DNA of 64,000 nt. Origin: Pseudomonadota bacterium. Its GTDB lineage: Bacteria; Pseudomonadota; Alphaproteobacteria; Rhodospirillales; Magnetospirillaceae. The notes below the pieces were generated by a model that had not been told where the DNA came from, did no database searches, and saw only the letters and a list, made by a program, of their open reading frames with translations. Below are positions 54,224 to 63,680 of this stretch, piece by piece. The position numbers were made by a program, and so were the translations under genes. Every line of letters begins with the position of its first letter. Position 1 is the stretch's first letter. The stretch lies in NCBI GenBank assembly GCA_023426365.1, contig JAFAAW010000092.1, forward strand, positions 1-64,000. Reading direction: 5' to 3'.

Positions 54224-54237
54224 CTGACCAAAGTCAA
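54224..54237. promoter_or_regulatory. FNR/DNR-type box before dnr
   Basis: CTGACCAAAGTCAA, one mismatch from TTGAC-N4-GTCAA, 60 bp ahead of the first CRP/FNR gene. Confidence 0.6.
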
Positions 54238-54297
54238 GGGCCAGGGCACCCGCTCGCGCGACTCTCTGCCCACCGCATTTGGGGATCGGAGGGGGCA

Positions 54298-55005
54298 ATG
54301 AATTCCGACACCCTGGACACCTTGCGCACCCACCCGCTGTTCGGCGCCATGCCGGCCGGCGATCTGGCGACCGTGCTGGACGAGCCGCAAACGGTGGTGT
54401 TCGCCGAAGGCGAGACGTTGTTTTGCCAGGGCGACGACGCCCTGCGGCTTTATGTCATCATGCAGGGGCTGGTGGAGCTGGTGATTCAGCCGCCCGGCCA
54501 GCCGCCCGAGGTGCTGGCCCGGCTGGGCGAGGGCGAGACCGTGGGCGCCGACGCCCTGATGCCCGGCGGCCGCCATGCCGCCACCGCGCGGGTGGCCGAA
54601 CCCACCCTGGCCGCCGTGGTGGCCGGCCCGCGCCTGACCAGCCATCTGGACGGGCATTTCGACCAGGCGCTGGCGATGATCGCCGAGATGGCCGGCTCGC
54701 TGCGCGGCCAGATCAAGGAAATCACCGAGCTCAAGCTGCAATCCACCACCGAGCGGCTGGCCAGCTATCTGGCCGCGCTGGCGGGGTCGGCCCACGGGCA
54801 TGCGGTGGTGCGGCTGCCGTGCGAAAAGCGGCTGCTGGCCGACCGGCTGGGCATGGAGCCGGCGACGCTGAGCCGGGCTTTCGCCAAGCTGCGCGACTGG
54901 GGGGTGGAAACCGGTCGCGGCGACAGGGTGGACATCACCGACGTGGACGCCCTGCGCCAATTGGCGGAATCCCTGGATACCGGTAACGACGGAGGGATGA
55001 CGTGA
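54298..55005 (+). CDS. dnr: CRP/FNR-family regulator, DNR/NNR-like
   Basis: A 235-aa activator. The N-terminus is a cyclic-nucleotide-like beta roll (FAEGETLFCQGDDALRLYVI), then a dimer helix and the C-terminal HTH KRLLADRLGMEPATLSRAFAKL. It lacks an FNR iron-sulfur Cys set, as in NO-responsive DNR/NNR. It lies just after nirS with an FNR-type box upstream and is a likely activator of the nir genes. Confidence 0.8.
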   Translation: MNSDTLDTLRTHPLFGAMPAGDLATVLDEPQTVVFAEGETLFCQGDDALRLYVIMQGLVELVIQPPGQPPEVLARLGEGETVGADALMPGGRHAATARVAEPTLAAVVAGPRLTSHLDGHFDQALAMIAEMAGSLRGQIKEITELKLQSTTERLASYLAALAGSAHGHAVVRLPCEKRLLADRLGMEPATLSRAFAKLRDWGVETGRGDRVDITDVDALRQLAESLDTGNDGGMT

Positions 55006-55769
55006 GCTGCCCCTGCCGCCAGATCTGCCTGGTTCCCAAGCCCGGCTGCACCCGTCCCCACGACAGCCTGCCGCGCCATCGCGCCACCGGCCCGCAACTG
55101 GCCGCCCAGGTGATGTCGCTGCCGCTGTTCGGCGGCCTGGACCATGCGGTGCTGGAACGCCTGATGGCCGACGCCAGCGCGCTCGCCTGCGAGCGCCGCA
55201 CGCTGCTGTTTTCCGCCGGCACCCAGGCCGATTGCTTCTACATCGTGCTGGACGGCCAGATTAAGCTGTTCGCCCTGACCCCGGACGGCCGCGAAAGCAT
55301 CGTCGAGGTGTTCACGCCGGTGTCCAGCTTCGGCGAGGCCGCCATGTTGTCCCAGGGCAGCTTTCCGCTGCATGCCGAGGTGATCGAGGACGCCACCGTG
55401 ATCCGCGTCGGCCGCCGCGCCTTCGTCAACACGCTGCGCACCGACCACGCGGTGGCCTATCGCATGCTGACCAGCATGTGCCGCTGGCACCAACGGCTGT
55501 CGGGCGAAATCCGCCATCTCAAGCAATCGCCGCCATGGCAGCGGGTGGCCGAGTTCCTGCTGGCGCTGACCGAGGCGCGCGAAGGGGCCGCCCTGGTGGC
55601 GCTGCCGTTCAACAAGGAAGTGCTGGCCAGCCGGGTCGGCATCCGCCGCGAATCGCTGAGCCGCGTGCTGGCCCGCCTGCGCGACCTGGGCGTGCGGACC
55701 GAGGGCAACGCCGTGCGCATCGACGATGTCGGGCATCTGCGCCGGCTGTGCGCCGCCACCGGCGGCTGA
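55002..55769 (+). CDS. CRP/FNR-family regulator with N-terminal cysteine cluster
   Basis: A 255-aa regulator whose GTG start overlaps the dnr stop by 4 nt. The N-terminus carries four cysteines within 16 residues (C3, C5, C9, C16: CPCRQIC, then GC), unlike its neighbour; this might bind an iron-sulfur cluster or react with NO. The nucleotide-binding fold follows; the HTH is EVLASRVGIRRESLSRVLARL. The spacing differs from E. coli FNR, so the cluster needs testing. Confidence 0.75.
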   Translation: MSCPCRQICLVPKPGCTRPHDSLPRHRATGPQLAAQVMSLPLFGGLDHAVLERLMADASALACERRTLLFSAGTQADCFYIVLDGQIKLFALTPDGRESIVEVFTPVSSFGEAAMLSQGSFPLHAEVIEDATVIRVGRRAFVNTLRTDHAVAYRMLTSMCRWHQRLSGEIRHLKQSPPWQRVAEFLLALTEAREGAALVALPFNKEVLASRVGIRRESLSRVLARLRDLGVRTEGNAVRIDDVGHLRRLCAATGG

Positions 55770-55787
55770 GGGCCACGTCACCCGGCC

Positions 55788-56273
55788 TCAGGGCACCACC
55801 ATCACCGCGCCGCGCATGCGATTGTGGCCAAGCCCGCAATATTCGCCGCATTGCAGGATCGGCGGCGCGTCGGGGGCGGCGGTGATCTCCACCATCCGCA
55901 CCTGACCGGGCAGCAGGGCGAATTCGCGCCCCTGCACCACCACGCTGTGGACGGTGTCCAGCGCCATCACGTGCAGGCGATAGCGTTCGCCCGCCTGCAA
56001 TTCCAGCGCCGGCCAGAATTCGAACCGGCGCGCCACCACCGGCACCTCGGCGCCCGGCGGCGGCCGCACCACGGTCATGCCGTCGCGTTCCCCCGCCCCA
56101 TGGGCCTGGGCATAGGTTTCGGCGGCGGCCAGGAACAGCTCGGGGTTCTGGGCATAGGCGTCGGCCGGCGGCGCATCGGTCAGCCGCCATCCCGGCCATG
56201 CCGCCATCAGCCCGATGCCGCCGGCCAGCACCAGGGCGGCGGCCCAACGCTCTGCCATTCGCGCCTCAGCCAT
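55788..56273 (-). CDS. CuA-containing cytochrome oxidase subunit II-like protein
   Basis: A 161-aa protein with one N-terminal membrane helix (about 8-28). The cupredoxin domain ends in CGEYCGLGHNRM, a complete CuA set (C-x3-C-x3-H-x2-M), with the other ligand His in VHSVVV. It overlaps the larger subunit gene by 8 bp. Electrons would enter through CuA from a periplasmic donor such as the cupredoxin or a cytochrome c. Confidence 0.82.
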   Translation of the reverse strand: MAEARMAERWAAALVLAGGIGLMAAWPGWRLTDAPPADAYAQNPELFLAAAETYAQAHGAGERDGMTVVRPPPGAEVPVVARRFEFWPALELQAGERYRLHVMALDTVHSVVVQGREFALLPGQVRMVEITAAPDAPPILQCGEYCGLGHNRMRGAVMVVP

Positions 56274-57579
56274 GCTCGCCCCCCCGCCGCAGCAGGCGGC
56301 CCGAAACCTGCACCACGAAGATCACGCCGCCCAGCACGGCAATGGCGCCGCCCAGGCCGACCACCCCCATGGCGGCCAGCTTGAGCGCGCTGTCCAACCC
56401 CTGCTCGGCGCCGGCGGTCTTGCGCGCGACCCCGGCCAGCCCGGCCAGATAAAAGCCGAGCGCGTGCAGCGCCTGTCCGCCGCCATACAACAGGAATTGC
56501 GCCCGCACCCAGCCGGCGCCGCCGCGCCCGATGGCCGGCAGCAGGCGCGCATGGATCACCCCCATCAGCGCCAGGTTCACCCCGCCGATCACCGCATGGT
56601 AATGGGACGGCGTGCGGGTGTCGGCCACACCCAGCCCGAACCCGGCCAATCCGCCCAGGCCGAACACCGCCAGCGACAGCACCAGGGCCAGCAGCGCAGG
56701 CGAACGCCAGTCGCGCGGCCCGCGCCACAGCCGCAGGCACAGCGCGGCGGCGAACACCAGGGGCGCCAGCGGCAGGCCCGCCCACAGCAGCGCGGTGAAC
56801 GCCTGACGGTGGGGCAGCCCCAGCACGTCCAGGCGATAGGCGAAGGGGGCCATGGCCGCCGCCAGCATCAGCACGCCGAAGGCGGCGCGCGCTGGCCACG
56901 CCGGCACCAGCTCCCGCCCCCATTCTGCCCGCGCCAGCATTTGCCATCCCGTCAGCAACAGCGCCGCATTGACCAGTTGCAGCACATGGCCGCCGCCCCA
57001 GAACAGGCGCTCGTTGAAGTGTTCGATGGGGGTTCCGGCGGGGATCAGCAGGGCGGCCAGGGCGAAACAGGCCAAGGCCGACAACAGGCAGAACGAAGCG
57101 CATCCCAGGCCGTCCGGCGTGCCCAGCCCGCGCAAGCATGCCAGCGCCACCCCCGCCGCTAGCACGGCCAGCCCGGCATAGAACAGCGGATGCACCAGGA
57201 CCGGCACGTAATTGTTCAAGGACGCCTCGCCCCCGCCGTTCAGGGTGGGCACCAGCAACAGGCCGCATCCGGCCAGGGCCAGCGCCAGCCCGGCAAAGCC
57301 CAGCGCCCGCCCGCGCGGGGCGGCGACCAGCCCGCTCAGCGCGCCCAGCATGGCCAGCAGCCAGACCTGGAACGAAAAGACCACGTGGGTGACCAGCCCG
57401 CGATGGAAGAAGTCCGCCCCCCACGGCACTCGCTCCTGCAGCCCCGGCATGCGCGACGCCACCAGCGCCAGCGCCAGCCCGCCGGCCACCGCCAGCGCCC
57501 CCAACGCCAGCAGCAGCCAGCCGCGCAACTCGGCGCGCGCGGCCCGGTCTTGCGCAAGCAGATGGCCGGTCATGCTCAT
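56266..57579 (-). CDS. heme-copper oxidase superfamily subunit I-like membrane protein
   Basis: A 437-aa protein with about 12 hydrophobic segments. The candidate low-spin heme ligand in helix 2 is His59 or His65 (HRGLVTH), one CuB-type His is His198 (GGGHVLQLV), and the helix-10 H-x-H is His326/His328 (SHYHAVIGG). The HH pair that completes CuB, expected about 50 residues after His198, is not seen (the segment reads PFAYRL). It pairs with the CuA protein downstream. Cluster context suggests NO or oxygen chemistry, possibly an alternative NO reductase. ATG at 57579 was chosen. Confidence 0.65.
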   Translation of the reverse strand: MSMTGHLLAQDRAARAELRGWLLLALGALAVAGGLALALVASRMPGLQERVPWGADFFHRGLVTHVVFSFQVWLLAMLGALSGLVAAPRGRALGFAGLALALAGCGLLLVPTLNGGGEASLNNYVPVLVHPLFYAGLAVLAAGVALACLRGLGTPDGLGCASFCLLSALACFALAALLIPAGTPIEHFNERLFWGGGHVLQLVNAALLLTGWQMLARAEWGRELVPAWPARAAFGVLMLAAAMAPFAYRLDVLGLPHRQAFTALLWAGLPLAPLVFAAALCLRLWRGPRDWRSPALLALVLSLAVFGLGGLAGFGLGVADTRTPSHYHAVIGGVNLALMGVIHARLLPAIGRGGAGWVRAQFLLYGGGQALHALGFYLAGLAGVARKTAGAEQGLDSALKLAAMGVVGLGGAIAVLGGVIFVVQVSGRLLRRGGEHG

Positions 57580-57985
57580 GGGCGTCGTCCCCTTTCCCGG
57601 ACAGATGGGAAGCCGGAAAAGAAAAAACCAGTGTTCACAGGGGCATGCCAACCAACGGCCAAGGCGACAAAGACCATCGGCCAGGACCGATGTCCCATGC
57701 CGCCCGGCCGCTCGGCCGATTGACGGTAAAGCGCCACCAAGCTGTGGTGTTGGCAAAAAAATCACGGCGGCGGCATGGATTGCTGCTGCCCAGTCTTGTG
57801 CCGCGCCGCCACCATCCCCACAATCATTATTTGACAGGCAAAAGAACTCATGGCCTACTTTTGAAAAATTCCGGCCCAGGTGCGCGTCGCAAGGCGTAAC
57901 ACTTTAATATAGGGACGGGGAAATGCCGCGATGCAGCAATAAAATGTTGCGCCGCAACAATAAGAACTTGTAACGGGAGGGTTCC
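57580..57985. other. 406-bp divergent intergenic region
   Basis: No gene is visible between the heme-copper pair (minus) and the ABC transporter operon (plus). It turns AT-rich from about 57800. A TATAGGG -10-like element lies near 57910, and a palindrome at 57946-57958 precedes livG. Confidence 0.45.
57946..57958. promoter_or_regulatory. palindrome GTTGCGCCGCAAC before the liv operon
   Basis: A 13-bp perfect palindrome centred 34 bp upstream of livG, between a TATAGGG -10-like sequence and the ribosome site GGGAGGG. A candidate operator. Confidence 0.4.
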
Positions 57986-58742
57986 ATGGGGGACGATTTC
58001 ATCGTCGAAACCCGTAACCTTACAAAGGAATTTAAAGGTTTTGTCGCCGTGTCCGACGTCAACCTAAAGGTACGGCGGCACACGATCCACGCCCTGATCG
58101 GCCCCAACGGCGCCGGCAAGACAACCTGCTTCAACCTGATCACCAAGTTCCTGCCGGCGTCGCGCGGAACCATCCTGTTCAACGGGCGCGACATCACCCA
58201 CGCCAAGCCGGCCGCCATCGCCCGCCAGGGCATGGTGCGCAGCTTCCAGATCTCGGCGGTGTTCGGACACCTGACCGCGCTGGAGAACGTGCGCGTGGCG
58301 CTGCAGCGCAAGCTGGGCAACTCGTTCCAGTTCTGGCGCTCGGACCGGTCGCTGTCGCAACTGGACGCGCGGGCCGAGGAATTGCTGGACGCGGTCGGTG
58401 TGACCCAGTGGCGCGACACCCCGGCGGGCGAGCTGTCCTATGGCCGCAAGCGGGCGCTGGAGATCGCCACCACCCTGGCGCTGGACCCCGAGATGCTGCT
58501 GCTGGACGAGCCCATGGCCGGCATGGGCACGGAAGACGTGGCGCGCACCGCCCAACTGATCCGCCAGGTGGCCCGGGACCGCACCGTGCTGATGGTCGAA
58601 CACAACCTATCGGTCGTCGCCGACCTGTCGGACACCATCACCGTGCTGAAACTGGGCAAGGTGCTGGCCGAGGGGCCGTATGCGGAAATCTCGGCCAATC
58701 CCGAGGTGATCGAGGCTTACATGGGACACGGAGTGGGCGGCC

Positions 58743-58750
<8 letters not shown>
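57986..58750 (+). CDS. livG: branched-chain-amino-acid-type ABC ATPase, LivG-like
   Basis: A 254-aa ATPase. Walker A is GPNGAGKTT; the signature is degenerate, LSYGRKRALEIA, as usual in LivG; Walker B is MLLLDEPMAGM. GGGAGGG precedes the ATG. First gene of a livG-livF-SBP-livH-livM operon. The substrate may not be amino acids. Confidence 0.88.
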
Positions 58751-59456
<706 letters not shown>

Positions 59457-59588
59457 CCGGATTCCTGGCCCGTCAGGCCCCGGGCACCCCGGGGCCGCCA
59501 CGGACGCCGGACAAGAACCGGCGGTGACGAACGAAGAACGTGCCAAAGGGCAACAAGCCCGCACGACACACATGGAGGAGTGTTCACG

Positions 59589-60800
59589 ATGCTGAAGAAG
59601 ACGTTGGTGGGTGCGGTCGCCGCCTTGGCGCTGATGACCGGCACGGCGAACGCGCAATACAGCGACAACAAGATCAAGATCGGCGTTCTGACCGACCTTT
59701 CCGGCACCTATTCGGACCTGGCCGGCCAGGGTTCGGTGGTGGCGGCCCAGATGGCGATCGAGGATTTCGGCGGCAAGCTGAACGGCATGCCCATCGAACT
59801 CGTCTCGGCCGATCATCAGAACAAGGCGGACATCGCCTCTTCCATCGCGCGCAAATGGTACGACACCGAGCAGGTTGACGCCATCTTCGACCTGGTCACC
59901 ACCGCGGCCGCCGTGGCGGTGCGCGAGGTCAGCCGAGAGAAGGGCAAGGTGGACATCAACTCGGGCGCCGGCTCGACCATCCTGACCAACGACAAGTGCT
60001 CGGCCACCGGCTTCCACTGGACCTACGACGTCTATGCCATGGCGGTGGGCACCGGCAATGCGGTGGTCAAGCAGGGCGGCGATTCGTGGTACTTCCTGAC
60101 CGCGGATTATGCCTTCGGCCACGACCTCGAGGCGCAGACCGCCAAGGTGGTCAAGGCCAATGGCGGCACGGTCAAGGGGGCGGTGCGCCATCCCTTCCCC
60201 AATTCCGACTTCTCGTCCTTCCTGCTGCAGGCGCAGGCGTCGGGGGCCAAGATCATCGGCCTGGCCAATGCGGGCTCCGACACCATCAACGCCATCAAGC
60301 AGGCCAAGGAATTCGGCATCACCCAGGCCGGGCAATCGCTGGCGGGCCTGCTGGTGTTCATTTCCGACGTCCACTCGCTGGGCCTGGACACCGCCCAGGG
60401 CATGATGCTGACCACCGGCTATTACTGGGATCGCGACGACGCCAGCCGCGCGTTTGCCAAGCGCTGGAGCGAGCGGATGAAGAACCGCATGCCCACCATG
60501 GTCCATGCCGGCGTCTATTCCTCGGTCCTGCATTACCTGCGCTCGGTCGAGGCGGCCAAGACCGACGAAGGCGCCAAGGTGGCGAACCAGATCCGCACCC
60601 TGCCCATCAAGGACTTCTTCGCCGTCAACGGCAAGGTGCGCCCCGATGGCCGCATGGTCCACGACATGTATCTGGCGCAGGTGAAGAAGCCGTCCGAGTC
60701 CAAGGGGCCGTGGGATTACTACAACATCCTGCGCACCATTCCGGGCGACGAGGCGTTCAAGCCCCTGTCCGAGAGCACCTGCGCGCTGGTGAAGAAGTGA
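59589..60800 (+). CDS. periplasmic substrate-binding protein, type I (Leu/Ile/Val-like)
   Basis: A 403-aa protein. GGAGG lies about 10 nt before the chosen ATG; the signal peptide ends NAQ. It has IGVLTDLSGTYSDLAGQGSV and FHWTYDVYAMAVG. The last motif is common in binding proteins that take aromatic acids, so the ligand may be aromatic rather than an amino acid; this is inference. Confidence 0.87.
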   Translation: MLKKTLVGAVAALALMTGTANAQYSDNKIKIGVLTDLSGTYSDLAGQGSVVAAQMAIEDFGGKLNGMPIELVSADHQNKADIASSIARKWYDTEQVDAIFDLVTTAAAVAVREVSREKGKVDINSGAGSTILTNDKCSATGFHWTYDVYAMAVGTGNAVVKQGGDSWYFLTADYAFGHDLEAQTAKVVKANGGTVKGAVRHPFPNSDFSSFLLQAQASGAKIIGLANAGSDTINAIKQAKEFGITQAGQSLAGLLVFISDVHSLGLDTAQGMMLTTGYYWDRDDASRAFAKRWSERMKNRMPTMVHAGVYSSVLHYLRSVEAAKTDEGAKVANQIRTLPIKDFFAVNGKVRPDGRMVHDMYLAQVKKPSESKGPWDYYNILRTIPGDEAFKPLSESTCALVKK

Positions 60801-60801
60801 G

Positions 60802-60922
60802 ACCGGCCAACCTTTGGTTTGACCTGTTGGCCGGTATCCGGCCGCCATTGCGGCGGCGGCCAAGCCGCCGGAGGCGGCGCCCGGCGAGGGACAATACAAC
60901 CGGTCAATTCATTGACCGGTTG
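60802..60922 (+). repeat. intergenic hairpin element, copy D
   Basis: Head arms ACCGGCCAAC (60802-60811) and GTTGGCCGGT (60826-60835); core hairpin GCCGCC-ATTGC-GGCGGC, then GGCCAAGCC and GCGCCCGGCGAGGG; tail arms CAACCGGTCAAT (60897-60908) and ATTGACCGGTTG (60911-60922). It lies inside the ABC operon between the binding protein and livH. Confidence 0.72.
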
Positions 60923-60980
60923 ATGTAACGACGCCCGGGGGGCGCCCTTCGGGGCGCCCCGTCACGGAGGATTCGACGCG

Positions 60981-61868
60981 ATGATGACGGTCTTCGGCAT
61001 CCCGGCGGCGGCATTGTTCGGCCAGCTTCTGCTGGGCCTGATCAACGGCGCCTTCTATGCCATGCTCAGCCTGGGCTTGGCCCTGATCTTCGGCCTGCTC
61101 AACATCATCAATTTCAGCCACGGCGCCCAGTACATGATGGGCGCGTTCGTCGCCTGGCTGCTGCTGACCTATGCCGGCGCCGGCTATTGGGTGGCTTTGG
61201 CACTGGCGCCCGTGCTGGTGGCGGTGGTGGGTATCATCATCGAACGCACCATGCTGTCGCGGCTGTACAAGCTGGACCACCTTTACGGCCTGCTGCTGAC
61301 CTTCGGGCTGGCGCTGATCATCGAAGGCGCATTCCGCCAGCTTTACGGCATTTCCGGCATGCCCTATGCCGTGCCCAAGGAACTGGCCGGCGGTTGGAAC
61401 CTAGGCTTCATGTACCTGCCCATCTATCGCGGCTGGGTGGTTGCGGCCTCGCTGGTGCTGTGCCTGGGCACCTGGTTCGCCATCGAAAAGACCAAGCTGG
61501 GCGCCTATTTGCGCGCCGCCACGGAAAACCCGGCCCTGGTCCAGGCTTTCGGCATCAACGTGCCGATCATGATCACCCTGACCTACGGTTTCGGCGTGGC
61601 CTTGGCCGCCATCGCCGGCGTGCTGGCGGCGCCGGTCTATTCGGTCAACCCGCTGATGGGTTCGAACCTGATCATCGTGGTGTTCGCCGTGGTGGTGATC
61701 GGCGGCATGGGGTCCATCATGGGCTCCATCCTCACCGGCTTCATGCTTGGCCTTCTCGAGGGATTGACCAAGGTGTTCTACCCCGAGGCAGCGGCGACCG
61801 TCATCTTCATGGTCATGGTGGTGGTGCTGCTCGTCAAGCCCGCCGGCCTGTTCGGCAAGGGAGCGTGA
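60981..61868 (+). CDS. livH: branched-chain-type ABC permease, LivH-like
   Basis: A 295-aa membrane protein with about 8 helices. It has the LivH pattern GLINGAFYAMLSLGLAL and the EAA-like cytoplasmic loop LRAATENPALVQAFGIN. Complete. Confidence 0.88.
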   Translation: MMTVFGIPAAALFGQLLLGLINGAFYAMLSLGLALIFGLLNIINFSHGAQYMMGAFVAWLLLTYAGAGYWVALALAPVLVAVVGIIIERTMLSRLYKLDHLYGLLLTFGLALIIEGAFRQLYGISGMPYAVPKELAGGWNLGFMYLPIYRGWVVAASLVLCLGTWFAIEKTKLGAYLRAATENPALVQAFGINVPIMITLTYGFGVALAAIAGVLAAPVYSVNPLMGSNLIIVVFAVVVIGGMGSIMGSILTGFMLGLLEGLTKVFYPEAAATVIFMVMVVVLLVKPAGLFGKGA

Positions 61869-61872
61869 GACA

Positions 61873-62856
61873 ATGGCCAAGCAAGACGTCACCCTGAGCG
61901 CGCCGGCCGCCGCACCCGCGCGGCCCACCTCGCGCCAGCTTCTGTTCGTGCTTGCGCTGCTGGCGCTCGCGCTGGCCGCGCCGTTCGGCATCTACCCGGT
62001 CTTTCTGATGAAGGGGCTGTGCTTCGCCCTGTTCGCCTCGGCCTTCAACCTGCTGCTGGGCTATGTGGGCCTGCTGTCCTTCGGCCATGCCATGTTCTTC
62101 GGCTGGTCGGCCTATGTGACCGCCCACGCCGCCAAGGAATGGGGCCTGACCCCGGAACTGGCGATCCTGGCCGGCGTCGCCTTGGCGGCGGTGATGGGCA
62201 CGGTGGTGGGCTGGCTGGCCATCCGCCGCCAGGGCATCTATTTCGCCATGATCACGCTGGCGCTGGCGCAGTTGATGTTCTTCCTGGCCGGACAGGCCCC
62301 CTTCACCCAGGGCGAGGACGGCATCCAGGGCGTGCCGCGCGGCCATCTGTTCGGCCTGATCGACCTGTCGCAGATGCTGAACATGTACTACTTCGTGCTG
62401 GCGGTGTTCGTCGCAGCACTGCTGTTCCTCTATCGCGTGGTGCACTCGCCCTTCGGCCAGGTGCTCAAGGCCATCCGCGACAACGAACCGCGCGCCGTCT
62501 CGCTGGGCTATCAGGTGGAGCGCTACAAGCTGATGGCGTTCGTGCTGTCGGCCACGCTGGCCGGTCTGGCCGGCTCGGTCAAAAGCCTGGTGTTCCAGTT
62601 GGCGTCCCTGGCCGACGTCCACTGGCATGCCTCGGGCGAGGTGGTGTTGATGACGCTGCTGGGCGGTGTCGGCACCGTGTTCGGCCCGACCGTGGGCGCC
62701 TTCCTGGTGGTCACCATCCAGAACTACTTCTCCGAAGCCGGGTCGTGGGTGACCATCATCCAGGGCGCGATCTTCGTCGTCTGCGTGCTGGCCTTCCGCA
62801 GCGGCATCGTCGGCGTGCTGGCGCCGTGGCTGAAAAAGCGCGGCATCCAAGCATAA
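61873..62856 (+). CDS. livM: branched-chain-type ABC permease, LivM-like
   Basis: A 327-aa membrane protein, 4 nt after livH. It has LLGYVGLLSFGHAMFFG and the cytoplasmic loop KAIRDNEPRAVSLGYQ. It completes the transporter. Confidence 0.88.
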   Translation: MAKQDVTLSAPAAAPARPTSRQLLFVLALLALALAAPFGIYPVFLMKGLCFALFASAFNLLLGYVGLLSFGHAMFFGWSAYVTAHAAKEWGLTPELAILAGVALAAVMGTVVGWLAIRRQGIYFAMITLALAQLMFFLAGQAPFTQGEDGIQGVPRGHLFGLIDLSQMLNMYYFVLAVFVAALLFLYRVVHSPFGQVLKAIRDNEPRAVSLGYQVERYKLMAFVLSATLAGLAGSVKSLVFQLASLADVHWHASGEVVLMTLLGGVGTVFGPTVGAFLVVTIQNYFSEAGSWVTIIQGAIFVVCVLAFRSGIVGVLAPWLKKRGIQA

Positions 62857-62867
62857 AGGGGGTTGGC

Positions 62868-63680
62868 ATGATCAAGGACATCCTGGTCCACCTGGATGGC
62901 GGCGACCGCGACGCATTGCGCATCGCCACCGCTTTGCATCTGGCGACCCGCTTCGGCGGGCGCCTGACCGGCCTGTTCGCCCGCGCCGAGCATCAGCCGG
63001 CGGCGGCCGTGGCGCGCCGGGCCTCGGATGCCTTTGCCCTGGCCGCCAAGCAATCCGAGGAACAGTTCCTGGCCGCCGTCGCCGGGGCCGCCGTGCCGAC
63101 CCGGTGGTGGAGCCTGGCCCATGGCGAGGCGGGGCATGTGCTGCACGAAACCATGGTGGCCGCCCGCTTCCACGACCTTGCCGTGCTGGGCCAGCACCAC
63201 GAGGGCAAGCAGGCCCCCGAGGAACTGGTGGAGCACGTTATCCTGCAATCCGGAAGACCGGTGCTGGTGCTGCCGTCGGTCGGCAATTATCCCACCATCG
63301 GCACCAACGTGCTGGTGGCATGGAACGGCGGGCGCGAGGCCGCCCGCGCCCTGCACGACGCGCTGCCGCTGATGCACGGCGCCAGCCACGTGGAAGTGCT
63401 GACCGTGCGCGGCCAGCCGGCCAAGGGCCAGCCAGCCACCACCCTGCCGCCGCTGTCCATCCAGGATCACCTGTCCGCCCATGCGGTGGTGGTCGCCCGC
63501 GAAGTCCTGGCCGGCGAGGAGATCGGCATCATGGACCTGTTGCTGTCGCGCGCCTTCGACCAGGGTGCCGACCTGCTGGTGATGGGCGCCCATGGCGGCT
63601 ATCATCTGCCCTTCTTCAAGGGGGCGGGCACCCGCCATATCCTGCGGCATATGACGCTGCCCGTCCTGATGTCCCACTGA
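62868..63680 (+). CDS. universal stress protein (UspA family, two domains)
   Basis: A 270-aa cytoplasmic protein. Residues 1-140 are a degenerate UspA domain; 145-270 a second one with GAHGGYHLPFFKGAGTRHIL, the nucleotide-binding signature. It is 11 nt after livM and probably in the same operon. GGGG precedes the ATG. Confidence 0.82.
   Translation: MIKDILVHLDGGDRDALRIATALHLATRFGGRLTGLFARAEHQPAAAVARRASDAFALAAKQSEEQFLAAVAGAAVPTRWWSLAHGEAGHVLHETMVAARFHDLAVLGQHHEGKQAPEELVEHVILQSGRPVLVLPSVGNYPTIGTNVLVAWNGGREAARALHDALPLMHGASHVEVLTVRGQPAKGQPATTLPPLSIQDHLSAHAVVVAREVLAGEEIGIMDLLLSRAFDQGADLLVMGAHGGYHLPFFKGAGTRHILRHMTLPVLMSH

Noticed and set aside
60802..60835. Rho-independent terminator after the binding-protein gene
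   Set aside because: A good hairpin but no T-run, and it forms the head of intergenic element copy D.
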